Part shown: piece after piece, positions 32,744-42,370 of the stretch
Numbering within the stretch: position 1 is the first letter of the stretch
Layout: every line of letters begins with the position of its first letter
Translations under genes and position numbers: made by a program
NCBI GenBank assembly: GCA_963578805.1
Contig: CAUZDY010000008.1
Coordinates: forward strand, 1 to 64,000
Direction of reading: 5' to 3'
Length of the DNA stretch: 64,000 nt
Source of the DNA: CAUZIB01 sp963578805
GTDB taxonomy: Bacteria > Acidobacteriota > Vicinamibacteria > Vicinamibacterales > UBA8438
Notes under the pieces: generated by a model
What the model was told of the DNA's origin: nothing
Databases searched by the model: none
The model's input: only the letters and a program-made list of their open reading frames with translations

Positions 32744-35410
32744 ATGGTCGAGCTGACCAAGGTATTCGAACACGCGACGGTGGACCCGAAGTGGTACGCC
32801 TATTGGGAAGAGGTCGGCGCATTTCGAGCCGACCCGGCCTCGGGACGTCCCCCCTTCAGTATGGTGTTGCCACCCCCGAATGTAACCGGATCACTCCACA
32901 TTGGGCACGCCCTGAATCAGACCTTGCCAGACGTCTTGGCTCGATGGAAACGGATGCAAGGGCACGATGTGCTCTGGTTGCCCGGCACCGACCACGCGGG
33001 CATTGCTACCCAGAACGTCGTGGAGAAGCAGTTGGCCGAGGAGAACAAGACCCGGCAAGACCTTGGCCGAGAGGCCTTCGAGGCCCGAGTCTGGGAATGG
33101 GTTAAGACGAGCCACGGCACGATCACTAGTCAGATGCGTCAACTCGGGTCGTCAGTGGATTGGTCGCGGGAGCGGTTCACGCTGGACGATAGCCTTTCGC
33201 GAGCGGTGCGGCGAGTGTTTGTCTCACTGTATCGAGAGGGTCTGATCTATCGGGGCACCTATCTGGTCAGCTGGTGTCCCCGCTGCCGCACGGCCCTGTC
33301 CGACCTTGAGGTCGTACACAAAGAATCCAAAGGACGGTTGTATCAGATTCGGTATCCGTATACGGATGGTGATGGCGGAGTTGTCGTGGCCACGACCCGA
33401 CCGGAGACGCTGCTGGGTGATACAGCAGTTGCCGTGCATCCAGACGATCGCCGTTACCAGTCGGTTCTCGACCGCACTGTTCGCCTTCCGATCATGGGGC
33501 GTGAGCTGCCGTTTATTCAGGATGATTTCGTTGACCCCGAGTTTGGAACCGGAGCAGTGAAGGTGACACCCGCCCACGACCCGAACGATTTCGCGATGGG
33601 GCAACGGCACGGTCTGGCTCAGGTGTCCGTCATCGATGAGGACGGTCGGATGACGGACGAGGCCGGTCCATACGCGGGTCAGGACCGGTTCGCTGCCCGA
33701 AAGGCACTGGTCGCACAGCTTGAGAGCGAGGGCTTGCTCGTTGGTATCGAGGATTATGTGCACGCGGTCGGGCATTGTCAGCGCTGCGGAACCGTCGTCG
33801 AGCCGCTGTTGTCGACCCAGTGGTTCGTCAAGATCGCGCCGCTGGCTGAGCCGGCACTCGACGTTGTTACACAGGGCCGTACTTCATTCGTGCCTGACAA
33901 CTGGACCAAGATCTACAACGACTGGATGACCGATATTCATGACTGGTGTATCTCTCGCCAGCTGTGGTGGGGGCACCGCATTCCAGCGTGGTATTGCGAT
34001 GACTGTGGTGAAATTGTGGTGGCAGAGGACACACCGACTGCGTGCGGTTGCGGCGGTGCGCTTCGACAAGACACCGACGTGCTGGATACTTGGTTCAGCT
34101 CAGGGCTGTGGCCGTTCAGTACGATGGGTTGGCCCGATTCGACACTCGATTTCTCCCGCTACTATCCAACGACGCTGCTGATTACGGCGCACGACATCAT
34201 CTTCTTTTGGGTTGCACGGATGATGATGCTAGGTGTGAAATTTACCGGAGACGTTCCATTTCAGAAGGTCTACATCACGTCACTGGTACGCGATGCTCGC
34301 GGCCAGAAGATGAGCAAGTCGAAGGGTAATGTCGTTGACCCACTCAAGTTGATCGGTGAAATCGGCGCTGACGCGCTTCGCTTTACACTGGCGGCACTCG
34401 CGTCGCCGGGTATGGATATCTCGCTGTCCGAAGGGCGTCTCAAGGGCTATCGACAGTTCATTAACAAGATCTGGAACGCCTCGAGGTTCGTCTTGATGAA
34501 TCTGCCTCCGACGTTACCTGCGCGTCCGGATGTGCCTCCGATAGCGCGACTGAACGCCGTTCATCAATGGATGTTGCATCGGACCAGCGAGCTCACTGCC
34601 GAAATCGACACCGCGCTCACCGAGTTCAGGTTTGATGTGGCCGCCGACCGCCTCTATCACTTCTTCTGGCACGAATATGCCGACTGGTATATCGAGCTCG
34701 TGAAGCCGGATCTGCAGGCAGAGGGTGAGACATATGATGATGCTGTCGCGGTTCTGCTGGAGGTGCACGACCAGCTTCTTCGACTTCTGCATCCTTTTAT
34801 TCCGTTTGTCACCGAGGAGATTTGGCAGGCACTACCCCAGCGAGCCGGAGATGGGGTCGTTACGGCTGGCGGCCGTCCCACGATCGCCTTGGCGGCATTT
34901 CCACGTGTCACTCCGGAGTGGCAAAACGACCAGGCGGTCGCGGTCATCACTCTTCTTCAGGATGTGGTCACCGCGATTCGGACGGTGCGCTCCGAATGGG
35001 GCGTGGCCCCCGCTCAGAGGATTCGCGCGGTCGTTGAGTCGGCGTCGACTGAGGAGCAGAAGTCGTTACAGCTACATCGTGACCACGTCTCGAGGCTCGC
35101 GGGTGTGGAGCATCTTGAGTTCGCCGAGAGCGTTCCGCACGATCCAGATACCGTGAGGCGTATCGTGCGTAAATTCCAGGTGCATGTTCCACTCGCGGGC
35201 ATCGTGGACCGGAGGAAGGAAACAGGGCGTGTTCGACGAGACCTGCTGAAGCTGGTTGCGCAAAGAGGTGTACTGCAATCGCGACTGGCAAACGTGGCGT
35301 TCGTTGAGCGCGCCGATCCTGCGGTCGTTGCTGAGGCGCGGAAGCAGGAGGAAGCAGTCGGTCAGCGCCAAACGAAGCTCGAGAAAATTCTCTCGGAGCT
35401 CGAGGGGTGA
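32744..35410 (+). CDS. valS: valyl-tRNA synthetase
   Basis: ValRS, 888 residues, a class Ia synthetase. The HIGH motif is GSLHIGHALNQ near residue 47 and KMSKSKGN near 522. The editing domain lies between, with TTRPETLLGDTAVAVHP marking its start. Zinc-type pairs CPRC (near 178) and CQRC, plus CDDCGE and CGCGG, occur in the catalytic region. The C-terminal anticodon domain is followed by a coiled coil (final 60 residues, rich in Arg, Glu, Leu) typical of ValRS. The stop overlaps nadC. Confidence 0.97.
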   Translation: MVELTKVFEHATVDPKWYAYWEEVGAFRADPASGRPPFSMVLPPPNVTGSLHIGHALNQTLPDVLARWKRMQGHDVLWLPGTDHAGIATQNVVEKQLAEENKTRQDLGREAFEARVWEWVKTSHGTITSQMRQLGSSVDWSRERFTLDDSLSRAVRRVFVSLYREGLIYRGTYLVSWCPRCRTALSDLEVVHKESKGRLYQIRYPYTDGDGGVVVATTRPETLLGDTAVAVHPDDRRYQSVLDRTVRLPIMGRELPFIQDDFVDPEFGTGAVKVTPAHDPNDFAMGQRHGLAQVSVIDEDGRMTDEAGPYAGQDRFAARKALVAQLESEGLLVGIEDYVHAVGHCQRCGTVVEPLLSTQWFVKIAPLAEPALDVVTQGRTSFVPDNWTKIYNDWMTDIHDWCISRQLWWGHRIPAWYCDDCGEIVVAEDTPTACGCGGALRQDTDVLDTWFSSGLWPFSTMGWPDSTLDFSRYYPTTLLITAHDIIFFWVARMMMLGVKFTGDVPFQKVYITSLVRDARGQKMSKSKGNVVDPLKLIGEIGADALRFTLAALASPGMDISLSEGRLKGYRQFINKIWNASRFVLMNLPPTLPARPDVPPIARLNAVHQWMLHRTSELTAEIDTALTEFRFDVAADRLYHFFWHEYADWYIELVKPDLQAEGETYDDAVAVLLEVHDQLLRLLHPFIPFVTEEIWQALPQRAGDGVVTAGGRPTIALAAFPRVTPEWQNDQAVAVITLLQDVVTAIRTVRSEWGVAPAQRIRAVVESASTEEQKSLQLHRDHVSRLAGVEHLEFAESVPHDPDTVRRIVRKFQVHVPLAGIVDRRKETGRVRRDLLKLVAQRGVLQSRLANVAFVERADPAVVAEARKQEEAVGQRQTKLEKILSELEG

Positions 35411-36483
35411 AAGTCGAGCCGTTTGGCCCTCTAGAGCCAACCCTCTATCGAGAGGTTGTACGACGTGCTCTGGCCGAGGACCTCCGCTGCGGTGATGTCA
35501 CTAGCGACGCGGTCGTCCCCGCTGATGTCCGGGCAGTAGGTGAGATCGCGGCCGGATCTTCGTGTGTGCTGGCTGGGCTCGATGTCGCCATTGAGGTCTT
35601 CATACAACTGGAGCCTTATGTTGAGGTTGAGCGCAAGCGTCAGGATGGTGACGACTGCGCGGTCGGTGAGACGGTCTTGCGTCTTGTCGGTCTCGGGAGG
35701 GCACTGCTGAGTGCAGAGCGGACCGCGTTGAATTTTCTGCAACGGATGTCGGGCACCGCGACGTTGACCCGGCGGTTTGTTGATGCCGCTCGGGGCCGAA
35801 CGACGATCCTAGATACGCGAAAGACAACCCCAACCCTTCGTGTACTCGAGAAGTACGCAGTGCGCGCCGGAGGCGGAGTGAATCACCGGATGGCACTCGA
35901 CGATAGGATCCTGATTAAGGACAATCATATTCGGCTCGCCGGCTCGATCCGGGAAGCGGTTCACCGGGTCCGCCTGACGAACCACGACATGCCGATCGAA
36001 GTAGAGGCACAGAACCTCGCGGAGGTCGAGGAAGCAGTTACCGTAGACGCCGATGTGGTACTGGTCGACAATATGGAGGTTGCCGACATTGAGGAGGCTG
36101 TGCGGTTGACGCGCGGACGGGCCAAGCTTGAGGTGTCTGGGGGCATAACACTGGAGCGTGTCAACGAGATCGCCGTCATCGAGCCCGAGTACGTTTCGGT
36201 CGGCGCCTTGACCCATTCGGCACCGGCAGTCGACTTCAGCTTTGACCTGCGTTCTGAGAATACAGTTGAGGTGTCCGATCGACTGGTAGAGGATGATCGT
36301 GGCTATCGCCAATGGCTCGAGTCGCTCACGACTGTCGCGACAAAGGGTAATTGTTTTGCCCTGTCTAAAGCGGTCACGGCAGGTAAAAAAGGTCACGTGG
36401 TGAGACTACGTAAAGACACGTCGGAACGTGACCGCCTGAAGGTGCTCGCGAATAGCCCATCCACGGGTAAGGCGGTCGAATGA
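35407..36483 (+). CDS. nadC: nicotinate-nucleotide pyrophosphorylase with 77-residue C-terminal tail
   Basis: NadC (quinolinate phosphoribosyltransferase), which makes nicotinate mononucleotide for NAD synthesis. The core is complete: EDLRCGDVTSDA, SGTATLTRRFVDA, LDTRKTTPTLRVLEKYAV, GGGVNHRMALDDRILIKDNH, VLVDNM, LEVSGGI and SVGALTHSAPAVDFSFDL at residues 263-281, where the family normally stops. Here it continues for 77 residues beginning RSENTVEVSDRLVEDDRG, with a basic stretch near its end (GKKGHVVRLRKD). I do not recognise this tail. It starts at GTG 35407 overlapping valS by four bases, and its stop overlaps the next ORF as ATGA. Confidence 0.92.
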   Translation: MKVEPFGPLEPTLYREVVRRALAEDLRCGDVTSDAVVPADVRAVGEIAAGSSCVLAGLDVAIEVFIQLEPYVEVERKRQDGDDCAVGETVLRLVGLGRALLSAERTALNFLQRMSGTATLTRRFVDAARGRTTILDTRKTTPTLRVLEKYAVRAGGGVNHRMALDDRILIKDNHIRLAGSIREAVHRVRLTNHDMPIEVEAQNLAEVEEAVTVDADVVLVDNMEVADIEEAVRLTRGRAKLEVSGGITLERVNEIAVIEPEYVSVGALTHSAPAVDFSFDLRSENTVEVSDRLVEDDRGYRQWLESLTTVATKGNCFALSKAVTAGKKGHVVRLRKDTSERDRLKVLANSPSTGKAVE

Positions 36484-36755
36484 GGGTGCATCATTTACAC
36501 CAGCGAACCCCGGAGTGGTACCGTCTGCGAGCAGGGCGAATCGGAGGGTCTGAGGCAAACGTCATCACCGGGGGGTTGCCAAAAAGGGGTGAGGCAACAG
36601 CCGCCCGTAGGGATCTTCTGACACAAAAAGCCCTCGAGCAACTATCCGCGTTTTGTGCAGAGATTGCAGCGGCAGCTCAGGCGATTCGTGACGTAGTGGA
36701 CGAGCTTAAAAAGACTGATACCGACGCAGGACTCGTGGCCAAGAATCGACCATGA
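36480..36755 (+). CDS. truncated YqaJ-like (phage-type recombinase exonuclease) ORF
   Basis: A 91-residue product whose first half, QRTPEWYRLRAGRIGGSEA and GEATAARRDLLTQKALEQL, matches the start of YqaJ/lambda exonuclease-type proteins, normally 200 or more residues. The catalytic core with its Asp and Glu-x-Lys residues is missing. The remaining part (FCAEIAAAAQAIRDVVDELK) is a short helix like those that end such proteins, consistent with an internal deletion. Both ends overlap neighbouring genes by four bases (ATGA), so it is translated with nadC and birA. It could be a relic, or a co-opted helical peptide. Confidence 0.6.
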   Translation: MRVHHLHQRTPEWYRLRAGRIGGSEANVITGGLPKRGEATAARRDLLTQKALEQLSAFCAEIAAAAQAIRDVVDELKKTDTDAGLVAKNRP

Positions 36756-37636
36756 GCAGCACTTCCAGCACCAGGCGAGCCGTCCCGTCTGATCTGGCTC
36801 TGGCGCTCGGTTCACCTCACGTTTCTGATCGTCTTCGTCGCTTCACCGAGCGCCTTTCATACTTCGATGAGGTGTCGTCGACCAATGACATCGCGATGAA
36901 GCTACTTGCATCGGGCGCGCCGGACGGAACCACCGTCCTCGCCGGGAGACAGACGGCGGGTCGGGGTCGCCGAGGGCGGAACTGGTTCTCGCCAGAGGGT
37001 GCGGGGCTGTATGTTTCTGTCGTGCTGCGCGACGTTCGGTCGGCGTCTGTCACGCTGCTGGCCGGTGTGGCTGCGGCTGAAGGCTTACGGGCCGCCACTC
37101 ACGTGCCGGTTGATCTCGAGTGGCCGAATGACCTTGTCGTGACCAGGGAAGACCGGGAACGTGATCGTCCCCAGCGTGCGAAAGTGGGGGGAATTTTGTG
37201 CGAGGGCTCGCCGGGCGAGACCGATGAGGCCGGTGTGGTGGTTGGGATTGGCGTGAATGTGACCTCGACAGCCTACCCGGCCGACATCGCGTCGAGAACC
37301 TCCTCTCTCGAAGCTCTCGCCGACCGAGCGGTGGACCGTTGGCGCGTACTGGTTGAACTGCTGGCTTCGCTGGCAATGTGGCGTGAGCGGTATGCGGTTG
37401 ACGGCGGGGTTACGATGCTGGACCGCTGGCGCGCGCTATCACCGTCGAGTGCCGGCACTAGGGTCGCGTGGACGGCGACGACCGGTGAACGCCGCGGAGT
37501 CACTGATGGTATCGAGGCGGATGGTTCACTCCGGGTGCGGTCCGACGGAAAACTAGAGCGAATTGTCGGGGGCACAGTGACCTGGCTGTCAGATCCGGCG
37601 CCGTTCGATGCCAGACCCTTCACCCTTGACTCCTGA
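36752..37636 (+). CDS. birA: biotin-acetyl-CoA-carboxylase ligase
   Basis: Biotin protein ligase of 294 residues that attaches biotin to the carboxylase carrier protein via biotinyl-AMP. The N-terminal winged helix of repressor-type BirA is absent, so it is a group I ligase. Catalytic blocks are STNDIAMKLL, the biotinyl-AMP loop GRGRRGRNWFSPEG near residue 70, WPNDLVV and KVGGILCE. The C-terminal SH3-like domain follows (GTRVAWTATTGERRGVTDGI). The gene overlaps the preceding YqaJ-like ORF by four bases. Confidence 0.93.
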   Translation: MSSTSSTRRAVPSDLALALGSPHVSDRLRRFTERLSYFDEVSSTNDIAMKLLASGAPDGTTVLAGRQTAGRGRRGRNWFSPEGAGLYVSVVLRDVRSASVTLLAGVAAAEGLRAATHVPVDLEWPNDLVVTREDRERDRPQRAKVGGILCEGSPGETDEAGVVVGIGVNVTSTAYPADIASRTSSLEALADRAVDRWRVLVELLASLAMWRERYAVDGGVTMLDRWRALSPSSAGTRVAWTATTGERRGVTDGIEADGSLRVRSDGKLERIVGGTVTWLSDPAPFDARPFTLDS

Positions 37637-37649
37637 CCCTAGACCCTTG

Positions 37650-38351
37650 GTGGATCCCGGTCGCTACTGTCGCGAAGTCGAGTCGTATCTGTGTCGTACA
37701 AATGACGGCCATATCGTTCGTATTGTGGGACCGTCGTTCGAGCTCGTATGTGGGTGGGCGGAACAGCAGATTCCGATTCGGGTCGTCTTCGGGGCGATCG
37801 ACAGGGCACATGCGCGGCATTCCGCGAAGCGTCAGTCCAGGCGCCCTCTTCGGATCGAGTTCTGTGAAGCGGATGTGCAAGAGCTCTTTGATGAATGGAG
37901 TCGCGCGGTGGGTGTCGGTACCGCACAGAATTCCCGGGCATTGGCGCCGACGAAATCAGCCCGGCGACTGTCGCTTGTGTCTCATATCGACCGAGTTATC
38001 GACAGGCTCACGGTGTGGCATGAGGCGGATCAACAGACGCCGGTCATAGCCAGTCTTATTCTTTTGCGTCTTGATGATCTGAAGGTTCTTCACGAGTGTG
38101 CTCGCACGGCACGCGGTGCTACGCGGCAGAAGATTGTGGCACGTCTGGCAGAGATCGAACGTCAACTGACCGCGGCCCTTCACGAGGCGATTGACCCCAC
38201 GGTGTACGATACGTTGTGCGCCGAAGCTGCGCGTGACCTCGAACCATTTAAGCAGCGCATGCCCCGTGAGGCCCTCGTACTGGCGAGACGTGCCAGCACT
38301 GATCGGCACCTCTACGACCACTTCAAGCTTCCTCGGATTGTCTTTGAGTAA
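37650..38351 (+). CDS. conserved hypothetical protein, acidobacterial type
   Basis: A protein of about 233 residues with no recognised catalytic motif. Conserved-looking blocks are YCREVESYLCRTNDGHIVRIVGP, which resembles a family seen in acidobacteria, CGWAEQQIPIRVVFGAIDR, and RPLRIEFCEADVQELFDEW. The C-terminal 120 residues are helical. The start is uncertain: GTG 37650 follows the birA stop, while ATG 37608 lies within birA and would add a Pro-rich lead derived from a repetitive CCCTT/CCCTA stretch. It lies between birA and an RNA methyltransferase. Confidence 0.65.
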   Translation: MDPGRYCREVESYLCRTNDGHIVRIVGPSFELVCGWAEQQIPIRVVFGAIDRAHARHSAKRQSRRPLRIEFCEADVQELFDEWSRAVGVGTAQNSRALAPTKSARRLSLVSHIDRVIDRLTVWHEADQQTPVIASLILLRLDDLKVLHECARTARGATRQKIVARLAEIERQLTAALHEAIDPTVYDTLCAEAARDLEPFKQRMPREALVLARRASTDRHLYDHFKLPRIVFE

Positions 38352-38360
38352 GTTGGCGTA

Positions 38361-39635
38361 ATGAACCCGGTTCTCGACCTGCGTGTCGAACGCCCGGTAG
38401 CCGGCGGGGCGATGCTCGCCAGGCACGATGGGCGAGTCGTTCTGGTTCATGGGGCCATCCCGGGCGAGCGAGTGCGCGCACGGGTTGACCGGGAACGTCG
38501 CGACGTGGTTTACGCCACTGTGATTGACGTTGTTGAGCCCGATCCGGATCGGCGATCTCTGGACGGCGATCCAACCTGTGGTGGCCAGGTGTATCGCCAT
38601 ATCGCGTACGAACGGCAGCGCCGATTGAAGTCAGAGGTCATCATTGATACCCTCCGGCGGATCGCCCACATGTCCTCACCGGGTCAGATTTCCGTCGCCT
38701 CATCAGTGCAGCGTGGATACCGGATGCGGGCCAGGCTTCACGCCGGTTCAGTCGGTCTGGGATTCTTACGTGAGGGCACGCACGTCGTATGTGATCCCGC
38801 TCAGACCGGGCAGCTGCTTTCTGAAACCGAACGGATCATTGCGGAGATCGGACAGCGTCTTGTCTGTTCCAGCGGTCGGTCGGTCCTCTACGTCGACATC
38901 GCCGAGAACATCGATGCTGATCAACGAGTGCTCCACATTCGCTTTCGCCAGGAGCATGCACTTAAAACCGTGTCTGCCTGGACTGTGGACTGCAGGCTTT
39001 CAGGAGTCGCGTACTCGACGCGCGACAAGAACAGCACCCAGGTAGTATTCGGGATCCCTGTGGTCAGCGATCGCTTGATGGCACTGTCTGGTCACGCCGG
39101 AGCCGATGAGTGCCGACTCCAACGCCATGCCCGTTCGTTCTTTCAGGGTAATCGCTATCTCTTACCTGCCCTAGTCTCGGCCGTGTGTCGCCGCATCACG
39201 ACGGGCCCGGTTGTGGACCTCTACGCCGGCGTCGGGCTATTCGCCGTCGCGCTGGCGAGTCGTGGGCTCGACGCCATAACGGCGGTGGAGCAGGACGCTT
39301 TCGCTCATGCCGACCTGATCGCGAACACCACTGGTGTGTGGCCGCAGATCGGTGTTGTCGGAGCGTCGGTCGAGGACTTTCTTGTTCGCGGGTCGGACTC
39401 AATCCCGGGAACGGTGATTGTCGACCCTCCACGGACCGGATTGTCACCGACGGTCGTCGAGCGACTCTCAGAGCGAGGCGTCTCGCGGCTAGTGTATGTA
39501 TCGTGTGATGTCGCGACCTTCTCACGTGACGTTCGGCGGTTCCGCGAGGTGGGATACACGCTTGAAGAGATCGAGGCGTTTGATATGTTTCCGAGTACGG
39601 CGCACATCGAACTCGTTGCAACCCTCCGCCGTTGA
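38361..39635 (+). CDS. TrmA/RlmD-family RNA uracil-C5 methyltransferase
   Basis: A 424-residue SAM-dependent RNA m5U methyltransferase. A TRAM domain starts the protein, then CGGQVYRHIAYERQRRLK, where Fe-S cluster-bearing RlmD/RlmC has CGGC; the cluster cysteines are lacking here. SAM binding is in FFQGNRYLLPALV and VVDLYAGVGLFAVAL, followed by VDPPRTGLSPTVVERL and the catalytic Cys in YVSCDVATFSRD near residue 380. It most likely methylates 23S rRNA or tRNA uracil. It begins nine bases after the previous stop and converges with argS, eight bases apart. Confidence 0.9.
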   Translation: MNPVLDLRVERPVAGGAMLARHDGRVVLVHGAIPGERVRARVDRERRDVVYATVIDVVEPDPDRRSLDGDPTCGGQVYRHIAYERQRRLKSEVIIDTLRRIAHMSSPGQISVASSVQRGYRMRARLHAGSVGLGFLREGTHVVCDPAQTGQLLSETERIIAEIGQRLVCSSGRSVLYVDIAENIDADQRVLHIRFRQEHALKTVSAWTVDCRLSGVAYSTRDKNSTQVVFGIPVVSDRLMALSGHAGADECRLQRHARSFFQGNRYLLPALVSAVCRRITTGPVVDLYAGVGLFAVALASRGLDAITAVEQDAFAHADLIANTTGVWPQIGVVGASVEDFLVRGSDSIPGTVIVDPPRTGLSPTVVERLSERGVSRLVYVSCDVATFSRDVRRFREVGYTLEEIEAFDMFPSTAHIELVATLRR

Positions 39636-39642
39636 GAGACTG

Positions 39643-41637
39643 TCACATTCTTGGCGGCACGTCGCACCCCATCAGCGCGAGGGCACGGCCGAGCTGCGTA
39701 CGGAAGTACACGACGGCTGCCGCTCGCCAGAGGCGCACGTCGTCGGACGGCTCGTTGAGGACAGGATATCGATGGTAGAACGCGTTAAACGACTGTGCCA
39801 GTCTGAAGGCATACTTCGCGAGAGTTGAGAGCTCCAAGGTGCGGACGGCCTGGTCGGCGACCTCGTCAAGACGCGACGCTTCGAGGACGAGTGCCCAGAG
39901 GTCGGTGCCCTCTGGGTCGGTGAGAGGAGCCTCGGCCAGGTCGCCAAGAGCCTCAATGATGGCAGCTGTCGTGACGGCGTGTTTCGTCTGCAGCTTGTTC
40001 AAGATGTTGTGCGCGCGGACCGCGGCGTACTGAAGATAGGGACCACTTTCACCCTCAAAACTGAGCGCCTCATCGAGATCAAAGGCGATGATCTTGCCGC
40101 GGGAGTACTTGACCATGAAGTATCGGACGGCGGCGACGCCGATCATGGCGGCAATCCGCTGGGTTTCGTCGTCGTCAAGCTCAGAGTTGCGGGCCCTGAC
40201 CTCCGTCGCGGCAGCCTCTGTCACTAGGTCAAGTAGGTCATCGGCCTTGACCCCCAGTCCCTTGCGTCCAGAGACTTCGACGAATGGGTAGTTACGAAAT
40301 TCAGCCGTGTCATACCCCAAGCGGGCGGCTGTCCCGTGTGACAAAGCCACCATCTCGTACGAAAAGTGCGTTGATCGCTCGGCCTCCGCTGGATGACCCA
40401 CGGCGGCCAACGCCTGCTGCAGTAGCTGTTGGAGATACGACTGACGTGTATCGATTACGTTGTAGACGGCGGCGGCGTGTCCGAATTGTGGTGGCCGCTG
40501 GTATTGGTCCTTGGCTTCGGTGGTGGTGGCCCACAGGGGGCGCCCTGAGCGCTGGGTGGCATACGGATGGAAGTGGAAGTCGCGACCAAGCAGTCCGAAC
40601 TTCCAGAATTGATACGCAATGTCCTTACCCACGTACGTGACCGTTCCGTCGGACCTGACGACGACCTTGAACCGGGCGTCCTCGCCACCGTCAGGCTCTC
40701 CGCGTTTGGGCTGACCGTCTTCGATCTCCATCACCCAGCAGCCTGCTTGTTTCCCCGTCTCCTGCAAAAAGAGGGCACCTGCCTTTTTCAGCACGTCGAA
40801 GGCAGTCGTCCAGAAATCAAGGCGGAGAATGTCACCCTCCCAGCTCAGCAAGTCGTACTCAATGTTTAGACGGTCCATCGTCGCCAGGTGAGATCGGACA
40901 ATACGGTCGGCGACAAATGTCGCCATGTTGGCTGTGGAATTATCGCCGTGCTCGAGATTGCGGAGTGCCTCTGTTCGCTTCACCAGTCGTTTAGGATCAG
41001 CCTCGTACCATTCTGTGACGCGGGCGTAGAGGTCCCAACAGTAGTAGTCAAACCGTGTCGATTCAGCGATCGATCTGACGTCACTGAGTGATTTCGCCTC
41101 AAGAGTCTGAAAGCCTACAACCACGTCGGCCACTTGTACACCGGTGTCGTCGATGTAGTTTTGGGTCTCGACCCGCTGTCCGCGGAATCGCAGTAGCCGA
41201 ACCAGTGTGTCGCCGAGAGCGGCATTCCGTAGATGTCCAATGTGCGCTGCCTTGTTCGGATTGATGGCCGTGTGTTCGACGATGACCTTGTCGGTGCAAC
41301 CACCTTCACCGGAGGGCGTTGCATCATCCCTCAGCACGGCACGCATATAGCGCGCGCGATCAAGATAGACGTTCATGTATCCGTTTGGTGCCGCTTCAGC
41401 CCAGGCTACGCCTTCTATCTTACCCAGTGCTTCCACCAGTTCCTTGGCGATCATTCGTGGGGCCTTGCGAAGGGTTCGAGCCAGCTCGAAGGCCACCGTG
41501 ATGGCTAGGTCGCCCAAGAGACGATTCGGCGGATACTGAATCACGATGGGCGGACAAGCTTCCGGCGACAGGCCGTAGAGTTCCTGCAGGACGGCTTGAA
41601 TTCGGGTGCGGACGCGTTTGTGGAGCTCAAGAATCAT
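39643..41637 (-). CDS. argS: arginyl-tRNA synthetase
   Basis: ArgRS, 664 residues, class Ia. The N-terminal Add1 domain is present, and the HIGH motif is in NPNKAAHIGHLRNA near residue 130. As in many ArgRS enzymes, KMSKS is replaced by a relaxed form (VSGRKGLGVKADDLL near residue 465). The C-terminal anticodon domain contains LQYAAVRAHNIL and the closing SFNAFYHRYPVL block. It sits upstream of nothing on its strand and follows mobA with 21 bases between, probably co-transcribed. Confidence 0.95.
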   Translation of the reverse strand: MILELHKRVRTRIQAVLQELYGLSPEACPPIVIQYPPNRLLGDLAITVAFELARTLRKAPRMIAKELVEALGKIEGVAWAEAAPNGYMNVYLDRARYMRAVLRDDATPSGEGGCTDKVIVEHTAINPNKAAHIGHLRNAALGDTLVRLLRFRGQRVETQNYIDDTGVQVADVVVGFQTLEAKSLSDVRSIAESTRFDYYCWDLYARVTEWYEADPKRLVKRTEALRNLEHGDNSTANMATFVADRIVRSHLATMDRLNIEYDLLSWEGDILRLDFWTTAFDVLKKAGALFLQETGKQAGCWVMEIEDGQPKRGEPDGGEDARFKVVVRSDGTVTYVGKDIAYQFWKFGLLGRDFHFHPYATQRSGRPLWATTTEAKDQYQRPPQFGHAAAVYNVIDTRQSYLQQLLQQALAAVGHPAEAERSTHFSYEMVALSHGTAARLGYDTAEFRNYPFVEVSGRKGLGVKADDLLDLVTEAAATEVRARNSELDDDETQRIAAMIGVAAVRYFMVKYSRGKIIAFDLDEALSFEGESGPYLQYAAVRAHNILNKLQTKHAVTTAAIIEALGDLAEAPLTDPEGTDLWALVLEASRLDEVADQAVRTLELSTLAKYAFRLAQSFNAFYHRYPVLNEPSDDVRLWRAAAVVYFRTQLGRALALMGCDVPPRM

Positions 41638-41658
41638 CGGGTCGTGGTCCGGCGGTGG

Positions 41659-42255
41659 TTAACGCAGGTGGCGCCGTTCCATCTGCAGCGCCGTGGCGTA
41701 GTCGTCAGGCGTGTTGATGTTAAAGAAGAGAGTGCCGTCTGGGTCGAGGGTTGCTATGTCGTCCAGTCCAATCTCTCGAACTGTGACCGCCGACGTCAGT
41801 TCGCTGACCTTGAAGATGCCAGCATCGAGATTGTGTTTAATCGCGTCGATACAGCTTTGGTTATATGCCGCGCAGAGCGGTTGGTGGCCCTCCGGGGTGC
41901 AGGGTATTGCCACGTCGACCTCACGGCCAGCCTCGGCCAGAAACCGAAGAAATTTGGCGGTGAGGAACGGCATGTCGCCAGCAATTATGAGCGTGACAGT
42001 CGTCGAGGCGTTAACCAACGCCGTGAGGATGCCGCCGAGGGGTCCACACCCTGGGCGTACGTCACTCCAAACCTGAACACCCAGATCGCCGTAGAGTTCT
42101 CGATCGTTGGCCACGATCGCGACATGTTGTGCCACCGCGCGTATCGTGGACAACTGTCGATCGATGATCCGCGTGCGGCCAACCTGCAGCAGCGCTTTGG
42201 GCTGGCCACCCATCCGACGACCGTGACCGCCGGCAAGGATCACCGCCGTGCACAT
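41659..42255 (-). CDS. mobA: molybdenum cofactor guanylyltransferase
   Basis: MobA, 198 residues, transfers GMP to molybdopterin to make the bis-MGD cofactor. The nucleotide-binding start VILAGGHGRRMGGQPKALL is diagnostic, with IIAGDMPFLT carrying the metal-binding Asp and INTPDDYATAL near the end. ATG 42255 gives the normal N-terminus; the frame is open further upstream but is not conserved. It starts 116 bases from the divergent nfeD gene. Molybdoenzymes themselves are not in the window. Confidence 0.9.
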   Translation of the reverse strand: MCTAVILAGGHGRRMGGQPKALLQVGRTRIIDRQLSTIRAVAQHVAIVANDRELYGDLGVQVWSDVRPGCGPLGGILTALVNASTTVTLIIAGDMPFLTAKFLRFLAEAGREVDVAIPCTPEGHQPLCAAYNQSCIDAIKHNLDAGIFKVSELTSAVTVREIGLDDIATLDPDGTLFFNINTPDDYATALQMERRHLR

Positions 42256-42370
42256 TCCGCGTAACCTTACCAGATTAGCTGGTCGGTCGTGGGGCGTGCG
42301 TTTGCACGTTGACAGTCTGCGGTGGCTCGTTCTACCGTTGGGATCTCTCGCCCCGTGTGACCGCGCGACC

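Noticed and set aside
35809..36396. 195-codon minus-strand frame inside nadC
   Set aside because: Antisense to conserved nadC sequence and without recognisable motifs.
37608..37650. CCCTT/CCCTA stretch as a tandem repeat array
   Set aside because: Only a few imperfect units at the birA end; too short to call a repeat.
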